Shown here in pieces: positions 51,001-62,196 of a stretch of DNA of 64,000 nucleotides; position 1 is the first letter of the stretch; each line of letters starts with the position of its first letter. The stretch lies in contig NC_133954.1 in the NCBI RefSeq assembly GCF_031877795.1, positions 10,197,466 through 10,261,465 of the forward strand. The letters run 5' to 3'. The notes under the pieces were generated by a model, which searched no databases, was not told the origin of the DNA, and was given only the letters and a program-made list of their open reading frames with translations. A program made the translations under genes and the position numbers. This DNA comes from Strix aluco (taxonomy: Eukaryota > Chordata > Aves > Strigiformes > Strigidae).

Positions 51001-52831
51001 GCTGATGAGATAAACACAGTGCCTGGGCCATCAGGCGCTTGGGCTAATGAGACTGTGCTTGCACCGGGAAGCAAACCTGTTCTTCTGCACTGGGACGAGG
51101 CTCCCCCCTTCTCCCTTGCAGAGGGCAAGAGTCCCCGTGGTGGTGGTGTCTGCCACAACACGGTGCTGCCTGGGTCAGACAGACGTACAGTCGCACTGCC
51201 GGGATAAACGTACACGACATTGGTCACGGTGCAGCGGAGCTGCGGAGCGGCGGCGGCTCTCACGGGCAGGACCCGCTGCTCGGAGCCCGGCGTGCGGGAA
51301 GGGAGGATGGGGAGAGCGAGCTCTGGCTGCAGGGATGTCCGTGGGGAACAGGGGACTGGGGCAATGCTCCTCAGTGACTTTGCTTTTGCTTCTCAGGGGT
51401 GAAAAACTCTCTGGTGGCCCATGACATGGCGTTTGAGATGGTGCGGGCTCCCTGGAGCCCAGAGCAGCAGATAGAGCGGCCACGACTCGCCAAGAAAGTG
51501 CTGGACACGGAGGACCAGGCTGCCTTCCGGCTCCAGTCGAAGATGCCCAGATACATCTACTTTGCAGCCAACAGCAAAAACAAGTGGGGCCACCAGCGTG
51601 GCTACAGGATCCAGATCACCAGTTCTGCGGGGGACCATGTCCCCGAGGGCAGCTCCATGGAGAGGGCCATCAGCTGGGCAAGGTCAGGCTGCTCTGGCTG
51701 GGACGCAGGTGCTCAGGGACACCCCCAGCCCCACTGGCACAGATGGTCCCTGGTGGGGGGGCACAGGGCGGACACTCGCCTGGGCCAGGGTTACGCCGCA
51801 GGAGCAGGCTGTGCTCTGCAGACACCGCGGGCAGCCGGCCCTTAGCGCTGCCCTGCCCCAGGGGGCTGCTCCCGGCTTTTTTCTTGTCCTCAGGTACCAG
51901 CTGGCTGTCACCCGGCGGAAGGAGGAGGAGCCCACCAGCACCAGCATCTACAACCAGAACGACCCCTGGACGCCCACCGTCGCCTTTGCCGACTTCATCA
52001 ACAACGAGACCATCACCAACGAAGTGAGCTGGGGTCCCCTGGGCTGGAGTGTAGTACCCAGCTCTGGGCTGAGCGGGAGCCCCAGCGCTGCCCAGGGGCC
52101 GAGCGACCCCGGCATGTCCTGCAGGACATTGGGCTCAGGGGGGAGAGTGGCAGCCCCAGGGTTTGAGCATCCCCTTCTCTGTGTATCTGCTCGGTGCTTC
52201 GGTCAGAGCGCACAGATCAGAGTGCAGAGCAGGAGCTTGTTTCTCCCTATGGACAAATGCTGGCAAAAGGTTGGGAAAATCTCTGCGAGGCCGGAGCTTG
52301 GCCACGGGGGTCAGGGCAAGGGCCCTTCTTCCGGGTGGGTGTCTGTGGCTGTGGCTGCGGGCAGGTCTTTGGGGAAGGGAGGGAACCTTTCCCAGGAAGG
52401 GGGAGCTCGGCACGTGGGAATGCGGCTGGGCTGGAGCCTGTGGAGTTCCCCTCCTGCTTTCCTGTAACTTCCCAAGCCCCCTGCGCAGATTCTGGCCACT
52501 TCAGGGTTCTGAAATAACTGTGGTCTTGTGGCTCTTCCCTGTCTAGGACCTGGTTGCCTGGATAACTGCCGGTTTCCTTCACATCCCACACTCTGAGGAT
52601 ATTCCCAACACTGTGACAGTGGGCAACTCGGTTGGCTTTCTCCTGAGACCCTACAACTACTATGACCTCGACCCCTCCATATACTCACACGATGGTGTGT
52701 TTTTCACCAGCGAGCAGGACTTCACGGCCTGTGACGTCAACCCGATTGCGTGCCTGCCCAAAACCGCCTCTTGTCTGCCAGACTTCCCCCCGTTCACCTA
52801 TGATGGTTTCCAAAACATGAGCAGGCTTTAA
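48085..52831 (+). CDS. AOC2: AOC2, copper/TPQ amine oxidase (complete copy B)
   Basis: Semicarbazide-sensitive primary-amine oxidase, expected at the cell surface as a type II membrane protein; oxidises amines to aldehyde, ammonia and H2O2. Four exons: 48085-49654, 51397-51682, 51894-52023 and 52547-52831; phases close, giving 756 aa. Residues 8-25 are a hydrophobic anchor. Catalytic Asp376 (YMDGSFGIG), TPQ Tyr461 (VGNYDYVW), copper ligands His510 and His512 (IHTHS), and the third ligand in exon 4 ([12 protein letters not shown]). Assignment to AOC2 rests on [21 protein letters not shown] and PFTYDGF, which follow human AOC2, and on position between PSME3 and AOC3. Gene conversion with the neighbours blurs the 5' third, so exon 4 and the TPQ region are the safest guide. 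No clear poly(A) signal was found downstream. Confidence 0.85.
49667..51396 (+). other. AOC2 intron 1 (copy B), no exon seen
   Basis: 1.7 kb intron. It contains a short perfect inverted repeat (TTTCCCAA / TTGGGAAA near 50377-50404) and otherwise nothing recognised. The acceptor is CTTCTCAG ending at 51396. Confidence 0.6.
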
Positions 52832-54284
52832 TGCTACAGGACGGTGTTAGGAGACACCGTCAGAGACACCAGGTTGACTGTTCTGTCTCAGATTTTCAGT
52901 TTTTTAGTGAAGTTGTCTCAATTTGCAGCTGTACAATGACTTAACTTTTTATCACTGCTTTTAAAATAGTGCTCTTTAGAAGGGAAGCGTAATCTCTCTG
53001 GCATAATGCCAGATGGGAGTCTGCATTATCTCTGTTAATTGCTGAATTTGAGTCTGTTGCAGGAGGAAACCGAGGAGAAAACCCTGTTCCTCTGCTGTAG
53101 AAGCAAGTGCTGTGTAGTGCCTCTCAGGTTTAAAAAATGAAAATGGTTCTGGTCCAGTGCGCTCTCCAGTGTCCTGTTCTTGTGACTTACAGCAGTGTCC
53201 GCTGGGTGGGGGGATGACGCTGGCTCTCCGCCAAGTTTCCTGTGAGGTTCTGGGTGTCCGTCTGGGCGCGGGAGGGCCCAGCCGGCAGGACGGGCTGGAG
53301 GAGTCCCAGGGCGCTGGCACCAGGCACGGCGGGTGCTCGGGGTGATGCTGGGAACGGGGCCAGGACCTGCTTGGGCTGCAGCTCTTGGGCACTCGCCGCT
53401 GGGTGCGGGTGAGGGGAGCAGAGGGGACAGTTGCAGGGACGGGCCTTGCTGTCCCCATGGTGCCTCTGCGTGACGCAGCCAAGCCTCAGCCCCGCGGGCA
53501 GCGCGGGGGCCAGCTCAGCCCGTCCCAGGCTGCTGCCCGGGGTCACACCAGAGCCCACACGAGCCCGGGCGCGGGAGCCACGCGGCCGCTGGCGGTGCGG
53601 CACGGCCAGGGCCGCTGCCCGTTTGCCAGGATCCTGGGTGCGCTCTGGAGCCCTCGTCCCCCCCCCTCGCAGTCCCGTCTATGCCAGGACGCAGCCCAGG
53701 ATCGAGAGGCACCTTTGGGGGGTGATGAGCTGCTGTCCCCCCATTTCTCCCGGCTGCAGGACCGGCGCCTCCCCGGGTGCGGGTGCTTGGCAGCAGCGAG
53801 TGGTGCTGCGGTGTCTGCGCAGGCTGCAGAGGCGTTGGGGGGGGGGGGGGGGGCGCGGCAGGATGGGGCCGTGGTGCTGTGCTCAGCACCGAGGAGTGTC
53901 ATCCTGCAGCCCCTGTGGCCTGCACTGGGGGTAAGAGGAGGTGCAGGGAGATGTATTTGTTTCACCCAAGTGACCGGATCCGTCCTCTCCAAGGTCTGCG
54001 TGTGGGACGAGAGGGGAAGGACAGATGCAGAAGCATTAAGTTTACTTAAAATTATGACTCACTGGGGGAAGCAGAGCAAAGCTGCCTTTTGCAGCTCCCA
54101 GCAAATCTGGGGCATGTCTGAGAACACCCCCCTCTGCCTTCCCCGCCAGCTCCTCTGGGCTGTTCCCTGTTGAGAAAACGGGGAAGAAAAACCCAACCAA
54201 ACCCTGCCCCTTCTGCCGACGAGTTGCTGGGAGGATTCTGCCGCTGGAAACCTGCCCTGTCAGACTGTGGGAGCTCTCGGAGAC
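52832..54284. other. AOC2 3' UTR and AOC2-AOC3 spacer
   Basis: The first few hundred bases are AT-rich and probably AOC2 3' UTR; no AATAAA is present. A run of 17 G lies at 53837-53853. An AP-1-type TGACTCA lies near 54055-54061, about 225 nt before the AOC3 start. No other gene is seen. Confidence 0.5.
53837..53853 (+). repeat. Poly-G run
   Basis: Seventeen consecutive G between AOC2 and AOC3; length may be inexact. Confidence 0.8.
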
Positions 54285-57200
54285 ATGAACATGAAAACCC
54301 TGCTCATCGTCCTGGTCCTGGCTTTAGCCACGATATTTGCTTTAGTCTGTGTGCTGCTGACCAGAGGAAGGGCCCCCGGCACCTGCCAGCACCAGCCCCC
54401 GGAGCAGAAGGACACCGATGACGGCCAGAGCCTGGTCTTTGCCGATCTGACGCCCGAAGAGATGGCGCAAGTGGTGCGGTACCTGCGGGGAAGCCTCGGG
54501 GTGCGGCTGGTCGATGCCTCGCGGGCAGAACCCTCCGACAGCTGCATCGCCTCCGTCGAGCTGCAGGTCCCCGCCAAGGCAGAGGTGCTGCAGTTCCTGG
54601 ACGGGGCGGGGGCTCGCCCCCCCCGGGAGGCGCTGGCCGTGCTGTACTTTGGGAACCAGCCGGAGCCCAACGTCACCGAGTACGTGGTGGGTCCGCTGCC
54701 GACGCCGGCATATCACCGGGATGTGACGGTGCAGAAGTACGGGGGGAAGGTGCCGTACTATCGCAGACCCGTTACCGGTAAGGAGTACGTGGATATCAAC
54801 ACCCTCATCCAGCAGGAGCTGAGAAAGGCCCCGCGCTTCCTCGCCACATGCTGCGAGTCCGATGGGACCGACCTGGCCATCCTCACGACGGCCCCACGGG
54901 GCTTCAAGTCCGGCGACCGCACAACCTGGTTTGTCCTCTTCCACAACGTGGCCGGCACCGGCTACTACCTCTCGCCGGTGGGGCTGGAGGTGCTGGTAGA
55001 GCACAAGGACCTCCACGTCTCCCGCTGGCGGCTGCGCCAAGTCTTCTACAACGGCCGGTACTTTGCCAGCACAGGGGATCTGGAGGACGCATTTGTGGCC
55101 AACTTGCTGGAGGTCGTCAGGGTCAGGAAGCCCCAGGCTGACACGGTGCTGGGCTCGATGAGACCCCGGCACCCGCCTGGCTCCCCGGGTCCGCTGCACT
55201 ACGAGCCCCAGGGTCCCCGCTACAGTGTCAGGGGCAACCGCATCACCTTCCAGGGCTGGAGCGTTGCCTTCGGCATGAACCCCAACTCTGGCCCGCGCCT
55301 CTTTGACATCAGGTACCGCGGAGAGAGGATCGTCTATGAGCTGAGTCTCCAGGAGGCCTTAGCCCTGTACGGCTCCAACTGCCCCGGGGGCATGTCGACC
55401 CGCTACCTCGACGGGAGCTTCGGCATCGGCAGGTTTGCCTATGAGCTCGTCCGGGGCCTCGACTGCCCCTACACAGCGACCTATGTGGACCGGCACTACC
55501 TGGCGGAGTCAGAGACCCCCAAAACCAACCAAAACTCGCTCTGCATTTTTGAGCATGATGCTGCCCTCCCTCTGCGGCGCCACTTCTCTGACTCTCAGTC
55601 CTTGTACTACGGCGGGCTGCGGAAGAACACGCTGGTCATCCGTGCCATCTCCACTCTCATCAACTACGACTACATCTGGGACTTCATGTTCCACGGCAGC
55701 GGGGCCGTGGAGGTCCGCGTGCACGCCACCGGCTACATCAGCTCCTCCTTCCTCCATGGCCGAGGCACCGACTACGGCAACCAGGTTGGGCCGCACACGC
55801 TGGGGACGATGCACCTCCACCACATCCACTACAAGGTGGACCTGGATGTCAACGGTAGGTTTGGGGGTCTTCTCGCGTGGCTGCACTTCACTGTGGGCTG
55901 TGGCTCTGCCGGGGGCACGGAGCTCGAGAGGGTTTTCCCTTCTGCTGCACAGGGCAGATGAACTCTCTGGAGACCCAGGACATGGGGTACGAGCTCGTGA
56001 AAGAACCCTGGAGCATGCAGAATACCATCGAGCGGCCGTACCTCCGTAGGGAAAGGCTGGAGAGGGAGGACGAGGCAGTGTTCCCGCTCAATGCCCCCAT
56101 GCCCCGCTACCTCTGCTTTGCCAGCCCCTTCACCAACAAGTGGGGGCATCCGCGCAGCTACCGGATCCAGATCACCAGCTTCGCCGGGGAGCACCTGCCC
56201 GCCAGCAGCCCCATGGAGAGATCCATCAGCTGGGGCAGGTGGGTGCCAGGGCTGGGGCGTGCGCAGCTCCTGCCCCCCCGCCACGGCCTCAGCTGCTCCT
56301 GCCTCGTGGCACGGGGGGGCCGCTGCCTCCCAACAAGCCTGTGTCAGGCTGCAGGGAAGGGTTAAACAGCAAACACGTGTATTTTTTGGCTCTGAAAATT
56401 CCTTGAAAAGTTGCTCAATGACATCTGTTCATAGTAGTTCGCAGGCAGGAATCTGACCCCAGATAAGATCAATTTAGAGCAATTACATGTGCTTTTCCCT
56501 GTGAGGGCAGCCAGGCTGTGGGATGAACTCCCAAGGGAAGCATTGGCATCCCCAGGTCTTGACATCCTCAAGTGAGGACAGAATGTCTCTTGGAAGAAGC
56601 TTGGGATAAACACAGAACTGGCTCAGTGCCGGGGTGAAATTTAATGGCTCATGTTCTGGGGGAGGCTGTAGGAGTTAAAAGTGGCTGTGGCTGAAGTGAG
56701 GGCGTCGGGCAGCGAGCAGCAGCGTCTGCACCTGGACATGTTCGTGTTTCCCAGCTGTGCTGGAGCGGCCGTGGGCAGTGAGCGATTCCCTGCGAGCCCC
56801 AAGGTGCCGGGGCTGCTGCCTGTCCCTGCCACACAGTCCCTGCCAGCCCCTTCCCTCCCTGACCCGGGATGGGCCGGGTCCCCCAGCACACACCAGGGTA
56901 GCATCTGGCCCCGTTTGCCAGCGCATCCCCAGGCGGTGATGCTGTGGCCCCCCTGCCCCGTGCCAGAGCCCCCCTGCTCCCCTCGCTGGCAGGTACCAGC
57001 TGGCTGTCACCCGGCGGAAGGAGGAGGAGCCCACCAGCACCAGCATCTACAACCAGAACGACCCCTGGACGCCCACCGTTGCCTTCGCTGACTTCATCAA
57101 CAACGAGACCATCACCAACAAGGTGAGCTGGGGTCCCGGGGCAAAGGGGAGCTGAGCACTGCGGGTCCCCCCTGGCTCCTGCCCTGGCCGGAGCCTTCAC

Positions 57201-57585
57201 CCATCTCACAGCCAAACTGGGCGGCTGCTGGGCCAGAAGGGCCCTGCTCAGCCTGACGGCGCCTGGCTCCCCTCCTGCCCAGGACCTGGTGGCCTGGATC
57301 TCCGTGGGGTTCCTGCATGTGCCCCACGCTGAAGACGTCCCCAACACGGTGACCGTGGGGAACGGCGTCGGCTTTTTCCTGAGGCCCTACAACTACTTCG
57401 ACGAGGATCCCTCGGTGGATTCGCCTGACAGCGTCTACTTCAGCAGCGAGCAGGACGCTGGGGCGTGCGGGGCCAATCCCCTCGCCTGCCTGCCCCACGC
57501 CACTGCCTGCACCCCCTACCTGCCCCCCTTCCGCTACGGGGGCTTCCTCAACCTCAGCCTGGCACGGCCACCCGGCGGGATCTGA
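54285..57585 (+). CDS. AOC3: AOC3 (vascular adhesion protein 1-like), copper/TPQ amine oxidase
   Basis: Cell-surface primary-amine oxidase; in mammals also a leukocyte adhesion molecule. Four exons: 54285-55854, 55953-56238, 56993-57122 and 57283-57585; phases close, giving 762 aa (human AOC3 763). Membrane anchor at residues 5-26. Catalytic Asp376 (YLDGSFGIG), TPQ Tyr461 ([10 protein letters not shown]), copper ligands His510 and His512 (MHLHHIH), third ligand in [49 protein letters not shown] and DQDAGAC-like SEQDAGAC follow human AOC3 and not AOC2. The RGD present in human AOC3 near the C terminus is absent. The first 463 nt of coding sequence nearly match copy A (see findings). A second in-frame ATG lies two codons downstream of the chosen start. 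Intron 2 carries a CR1-like fragment. Confidence 0.87.
56495..56690 (+). mobile_element. Decayed CR1-like LINE 3' fragment
   Basis: In AOC3 intron 2. The order of words resembles the 3' end of a sauropsid CR1 LINE: a GGATGAACTCCC stretch, a CATCCTCAAGTGAGGACAG stretch, an ACTGGCTCAGTGC stretch, GGTGAAATTTAATGGC, and a GGAGGCTGTAGGAG end. It is clearly old and lacks coding sequence. The call rests on remembered consensus, so family and exact borders are uncertain. Confidence 0.5.
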
Positions 57586-58267
57586 CGGGGCTGGGGCTGC
57601 TGCTGCCCCCGTCCCTGCTGGTGCAGATGGTCCGTGTCTGGCTGCCGGGTGCCCCCTTGGAGGGGCTTCGCTGCCACACCAGGACCTGCCCTCCCCATGC
57701 CTGGGATGTCGTGTGCTCTGGGTCAGGTTTTCAGAGGAGCTCAGCTCTCATTTCGGCACCGTGACGCTGCCGAAGGTGGACTCAAAGCCTCTGAGAAACA
57801 GCCCCTAGGAGTGATTTTTGGAGACTCCATTCAGGATGCCACCCAAAGTGCTGTGGGGTGCCCATGGCCGCTCTCCTCCTCTGGGACCGGGGCTCCTGCC
57901 ACCTCTCCAAGGTAGGTCAGTGCACACAGGGCCAGGGCCGGGCACTGCACAAAGCTGCAGCCCCCCTTGGAGCCCAGGGTTTGCCCAGGGTGGCGGGAGC
58001 AGCTGCCGTGGCAGCCACTATGGCCCAGCCACTGCCTGGGGGCGTTGGGCTGCGCGGAGCCAGCGGCCTCCACCCTGGCCCCAGAGCTGCTGCAGCTCCA
58101 GGGCTGCTGGGGCCCAAGTGACGCTGAGTTCTGGCTGCTGTGGGGGTGCCAAGCTCTGGGACAGGGACAGGTCACTGGGCTGCACTGGGAGCCCACAGGA
58201 GCAGCACGGTGCCTGGCTGTGGGATGGGCACTCCCCAGGCTGAGCTGCCCCACGTCCACCCTTCCCC

Positions 58268-58273
58268 AATAAA
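58268..58273 (+). terminator. AOC3 poly(A) signal (AATAAA)
   Basis: Only canonical AATAAA downstream of AOC3, 680 nt after the stop. It implies a 3' UTR of about 700 nt, 57586-58290. Confidence 0.6.
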
Positions 58274-58289
58274 CAGGCACTTGGGTGCT

Positions 58290-61200
58290 TTTTCTGACCA
58301 AACTGTTGCATCGCTCGTGGGTGCTGCTGTGACTTGTGTGGCTGGTGGCCAGAGCCCCGGCACTGCTGATGCTGCGGGTGCTGGTGCCCTGTAACAGCCG
58401 GTCCTGGCTCGGATCCACGGTGCTCACGGGGGCCCGAGGGCCACGGGGCCGGTTCCACACCCGGCACGGCTGCGTGAGCGAGCACCAGCTGTGCTCTTGG
58501 ACCCCGGTGCTGGCAGGAGGCTCCCGCCGGGGAATATGGGACAAACAAGGGAGTTAATGTGTAACGGCTGTTCCGAGCCGCATTAATCGGCTCTGGCCTT
58601 GGCTGCTGCCCGGCGTGCTCAGCCCCTGCCGGCGTGGGGACCCTTGCTGGCGTGGGGACCCTTGCTCCCGCACTCCCAGCTGTGTGCACAGCCCCGGGCT
58701 GTGGCATCCCGCAGCCTCCGGAGCCCGTCCCCACTGTGCCAGGCTGGGCTGGGGACACCAAGAGCCTTGGTGAGGGCGGTTCAGCTCCAGCCTCACGGCC
58801 CAACCCTGGCACGTGGCTGCAGATGCCAAACGCTGGCCCCTGTGTCCCTGGGGCCGTGGTGGGCGTCTGTCCCCTATGAGCCCTCCCCACGGGAGCTGTG
58901 GGCATGGCTCAGTGCAAGGCTGCAGCGGTCCCTGGGTGCCCTTGGAGGGACAGCAGGGGCTGTGCCCCAGGGGCATTTCTTGGGGGGAGCAGGCAGGATG
59001 CTCCCTGTGAGGGGAAGGTCGTGGCCGGCTGGCTCCCTGCTCGCCGCTCTGTCCCCACGTGTTTGCGTGTTTGCGAGTGCTGCCTGGACTCTGCCCGTGT
59101 GCTGACGCAGGTTAGGCCGGACACGCTCCCGTGCTGGCAGTGACCCAGCTCGCTGCCTGGCCCCAGACCTCGTGGCAGGCTGGGAACTTTCTGGATAAGC
59201 ACTGGCACCGTGCGTGGCGCGTTGCGTTACAACACCGACGTGCGCTGCACCTGCAGGAGCTGCAGCTGGTGCCTCGGGGATTGCAGGGACACCGTGTCCC
59301 GGAGCGAGCCGCTGCCACGGCCGGGACCCAGCTCCTGGGCTGCCAGCTGGCCCTGGGCTCACTGCCCACAGACCCCGCTGCAGCAATACAGCACCCCCAG
59401 CCTGGCCCCGTTCCCCCCCCCAGGAAGCTGCCCCGGCCAGTTCATAATGCACGTCCCTGGCCAGCACGGCTGCCTGGTGCAGGGGGCGGACAGGCTGGAG
59501 CCTGGCACAGCACTCCCAGAGCTGCAGCCAAACTGGCCAGGATGCAAAACCCTGTGGTGCCCAGGTCAGCAGCCTCCGCCACCCCGGCCTGCCCAGGCTC
59601 CGCGCAGGACCGGCGGTTTACTCGAAGCACAAGGCACGGAGCCGGCGCTGGGAAACCTCTGCCCTGTGGGCGCTGGCAGCTCCAGCACAGACCTGCCCTG
59701 GGGCACATGGAGCCCGGCTGTGGCACCGGGGGATGCTGGACTGTGCCGCTCCATCACCGGCACAGCCCCGTCACCGGCACAGCCCTGTCACCGGCACAGC
59801 TCTCCCCTCGGCACGGCTCCGTGCACACTCCCGTTGCGCGCCGGCCCCCACCATCCTGGGAGGGAGGAGGCCGCTGCTCCCGTCCCATTTCCTGGCCTCT
59901 CCCCTCTGCAGCCCCAGTTTTCCCGCAGTGACTCTTTCCAAGGAGACTGGAGCATGCTCGTCCCCATCCCCCAACACCTTTTGCCCCCATTTTCTGCTGT
60001 GAAATCTCTCAGGGAGAATTATCGCTGACTGTTTCAAAACATTTTTGACACGGAAGCCAAGTCTGTTGCATTCCTTCACGCTGGCCAAAGCCATTCTCAG
60101 TTGAGGACCCTGGAATGAGCTCCTGGGGAATTTGTTTTGCAAGAGTAATTCCATTTCTGTGCAAACTTCTGCTTTGCTGGGTTTTGTTTGTAGGTTGGGA
60201 ACTCAGTCCGGGGACGGGGACGCCTGGGTCCCGCTCCCCCAGGCGCAGCGAGGGTGGCCTGGAAGGGGCGGGAGGAACAGCCCTGGGCAGGGACGCGCCT
60301 GCAGTCGGGGCTGATCCTGCAGTGCTTCCACCACTTCTCTCCCGGGCACTTTCCTCTCCTTCACGTGTGTCCCCAGCTCATGGGCGGCAGCTGGGAAATC
60401 GCCGCTTGGCAGGACCAGGCTCACGCCGGTGCTGCCTCCCCCCACGCGCAGCCCTGGCCACCCCCGGGCTCCCTGGCCCCGCTCCTGCTCCCTGGCACGG
60501 CCCCGGGGACAGAGTTGGACCAGGCCAGCCTGGGCCAAGGGTGCTGAGCACGGGGTCAGGCTTCGCTGTGCCCTCGCTGCCTGGGAGCACCAGCCCCGGG
60601 GTGACGTGAGAACGCGGGGGGGTCCCAGCAGCCCCTTGGTGCTGAGGACGAGCTGCCCGCAGAGCACACACGGTGCTGCTCTGTGACCGCGGAGCTGCCC
60701 CGGCAGCCCCAGCCGTGCGGGGCCGATGGAGGCAGATCTCTGAGCATCCAGCCGCCCGCAGAGCACGGGCGTTTGTGGGTACAATGCCTCTCCCTGGGCC
60801 TGGCAGCTCCGAGAGCGGTTTGCCATGGGTTTGCCTGTCAGAGCCCACGGCTCCCCGGGCCACGTGCAGGCAGGGGACAGGAAGCTGCCCACTGCCCTCG
60901 CTGGCTGCGCAGAGGTGTCGGCGGGCAGGACTCGGCGCTGGACGGGGCCTCTGCCTGCTGGGCACTGTGGCAAACGGCATGCGGGTAGCGGCACACGGGT
61001 AGCGGTTCAAGGATCTTGACCTGAACTTTCTCGACTAGGGAGATAAGTGATGCATTTTCACTGGCTGCTAATCATTAACGCCTTGTTGCCTGTTCCCCCA
61101 GGAATGGGCAGCTGCCTGTTTTGCTGCAGCCGGCTCTGGCTGGGCGCCATGGGGCTGCGTGTAAGCACACCAGCGGCCGTGGTGGCCGGCCAGAGCTGGG

Positions 61201-62010
61201 GAAGGAGGTTTCTCCTGTGTCCGCAGACTCCTGGAAACAGCTCTGTGTGTTACAGTGACAGCGCGGCGAGGCTGGGGTGGGGAGAGGCCACGGGCAGGGG
61301 CCTGGCAGCAGCCGGACAAGCGGCATGTGCGGTCCGTCCCTGCAGCCGGGGTCTGGCAGGACAGTTCAGTGCAGGGGGGGTTCAACCCAGGGGAGCTGGG
61401 CTGGGAGGAAAGCCTTCCCTCGCTGGGGACCTCATCTGCAAAGGTCCTTTAACCCCACATCAGAAACCAGAAAAACGTCGCTGGCAGCCAGGAGCTCCCC
61501 AGGCCTCGCTGTCTGAGGCTGCGGGGAGCTCCAGAAGCATCTTGGAAAGGTTCCCGCTGTGCAGAGTCCTGGTTAAATCACGAATGCCGTGGCAGGAAGG
61601 TGCTCTTTCATCAGCTGGAGGTTTCAGCTGGTGGGGGGGGCGGAGCAGCCTGCCCCCACGCCACGCGTGACCCTGTCCACATTCCTGGGCATCCCTGCGA
61701 TGTTCGAGGTGCTTGGGGTGATGGCAGAGGGAGGGGAGAAATGTCGCAGCGCAGAGCTGCAGCAGCTCTGCAGTGCTGTTGGCCCCGAGTGCGGGGGCTC
61801 GAATCTCCCCCCGATAACGGGCGAACACCAGGTTTGGTGGGAGCCGCTGAGCTGTGGTACCGGGCGGCAGGAGGAGCGGGGGCTGCCGGATCCCTCCGAG
61901 CGAGGCAGCCCCCTGCGCAGCGCGGGGCGGGGACGGGGCGGGGAAGGGTTAAGGTGCTGCTGCTGGAGCCCCCCACGCCCCGCCGGGAGCCCTCAAAGCC
62001 TGTTTTCCCC
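58290..62010. other. Intergenic stretch between AOC3 and G6PC1, no gene seen
   Basis: GC-rich, without an open frame resembling a known protein. It contains a 17-bp direct duplication at about 58630-58664 (GGCGTGGGGACCCTTGCT unit) and a 16-bp minisatellite at about 59753-59802. Confidence 0.55.
59753..59802 (+). repeat. 16-bp minisatellite
   Basis: About three tandem copies of a TCACCGGCACAGCCC(C/T)G-like unit. Confidence 0.8.
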
Positions 62011-62196
62011 TTTTTACGTAAGTTGTTCCAAACATGTTTGTTACAACCCCCTGCTGATGCACCTTTGGCAAAAGTGGTTTTGGGTCCAAAGATCAGTGCT
62101 GGGACAAGCGACCTGCCCGCGGCAAACAAGAGCCCGCAGCGTATAAAACCCAGCGGCACGGTGGAGCGCGGGACAGCCAGAGCAGCGCCGAGGAGG
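62010..62196 (+). promoter_or_regulatory. G6PC1 hormone-responsive promoter
   Basis: A perfect bZIP/CRE-type palindrome TTACGTAA (62014-62021), a forkhead-type TGTTTGTTAC (62035-62044), an HNF4-like DR1 GGGTCCAAAGATCA (62082-62095) and a TATA box TATAAAA (62142-62148) lie in order before the start codon. This order agrees with what is known of mammalian G6PC1 promoters (CREB or C/EBP, FOXO/FOXA, HNF4). Transcription should start near 62170. Confidence 0.7.
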
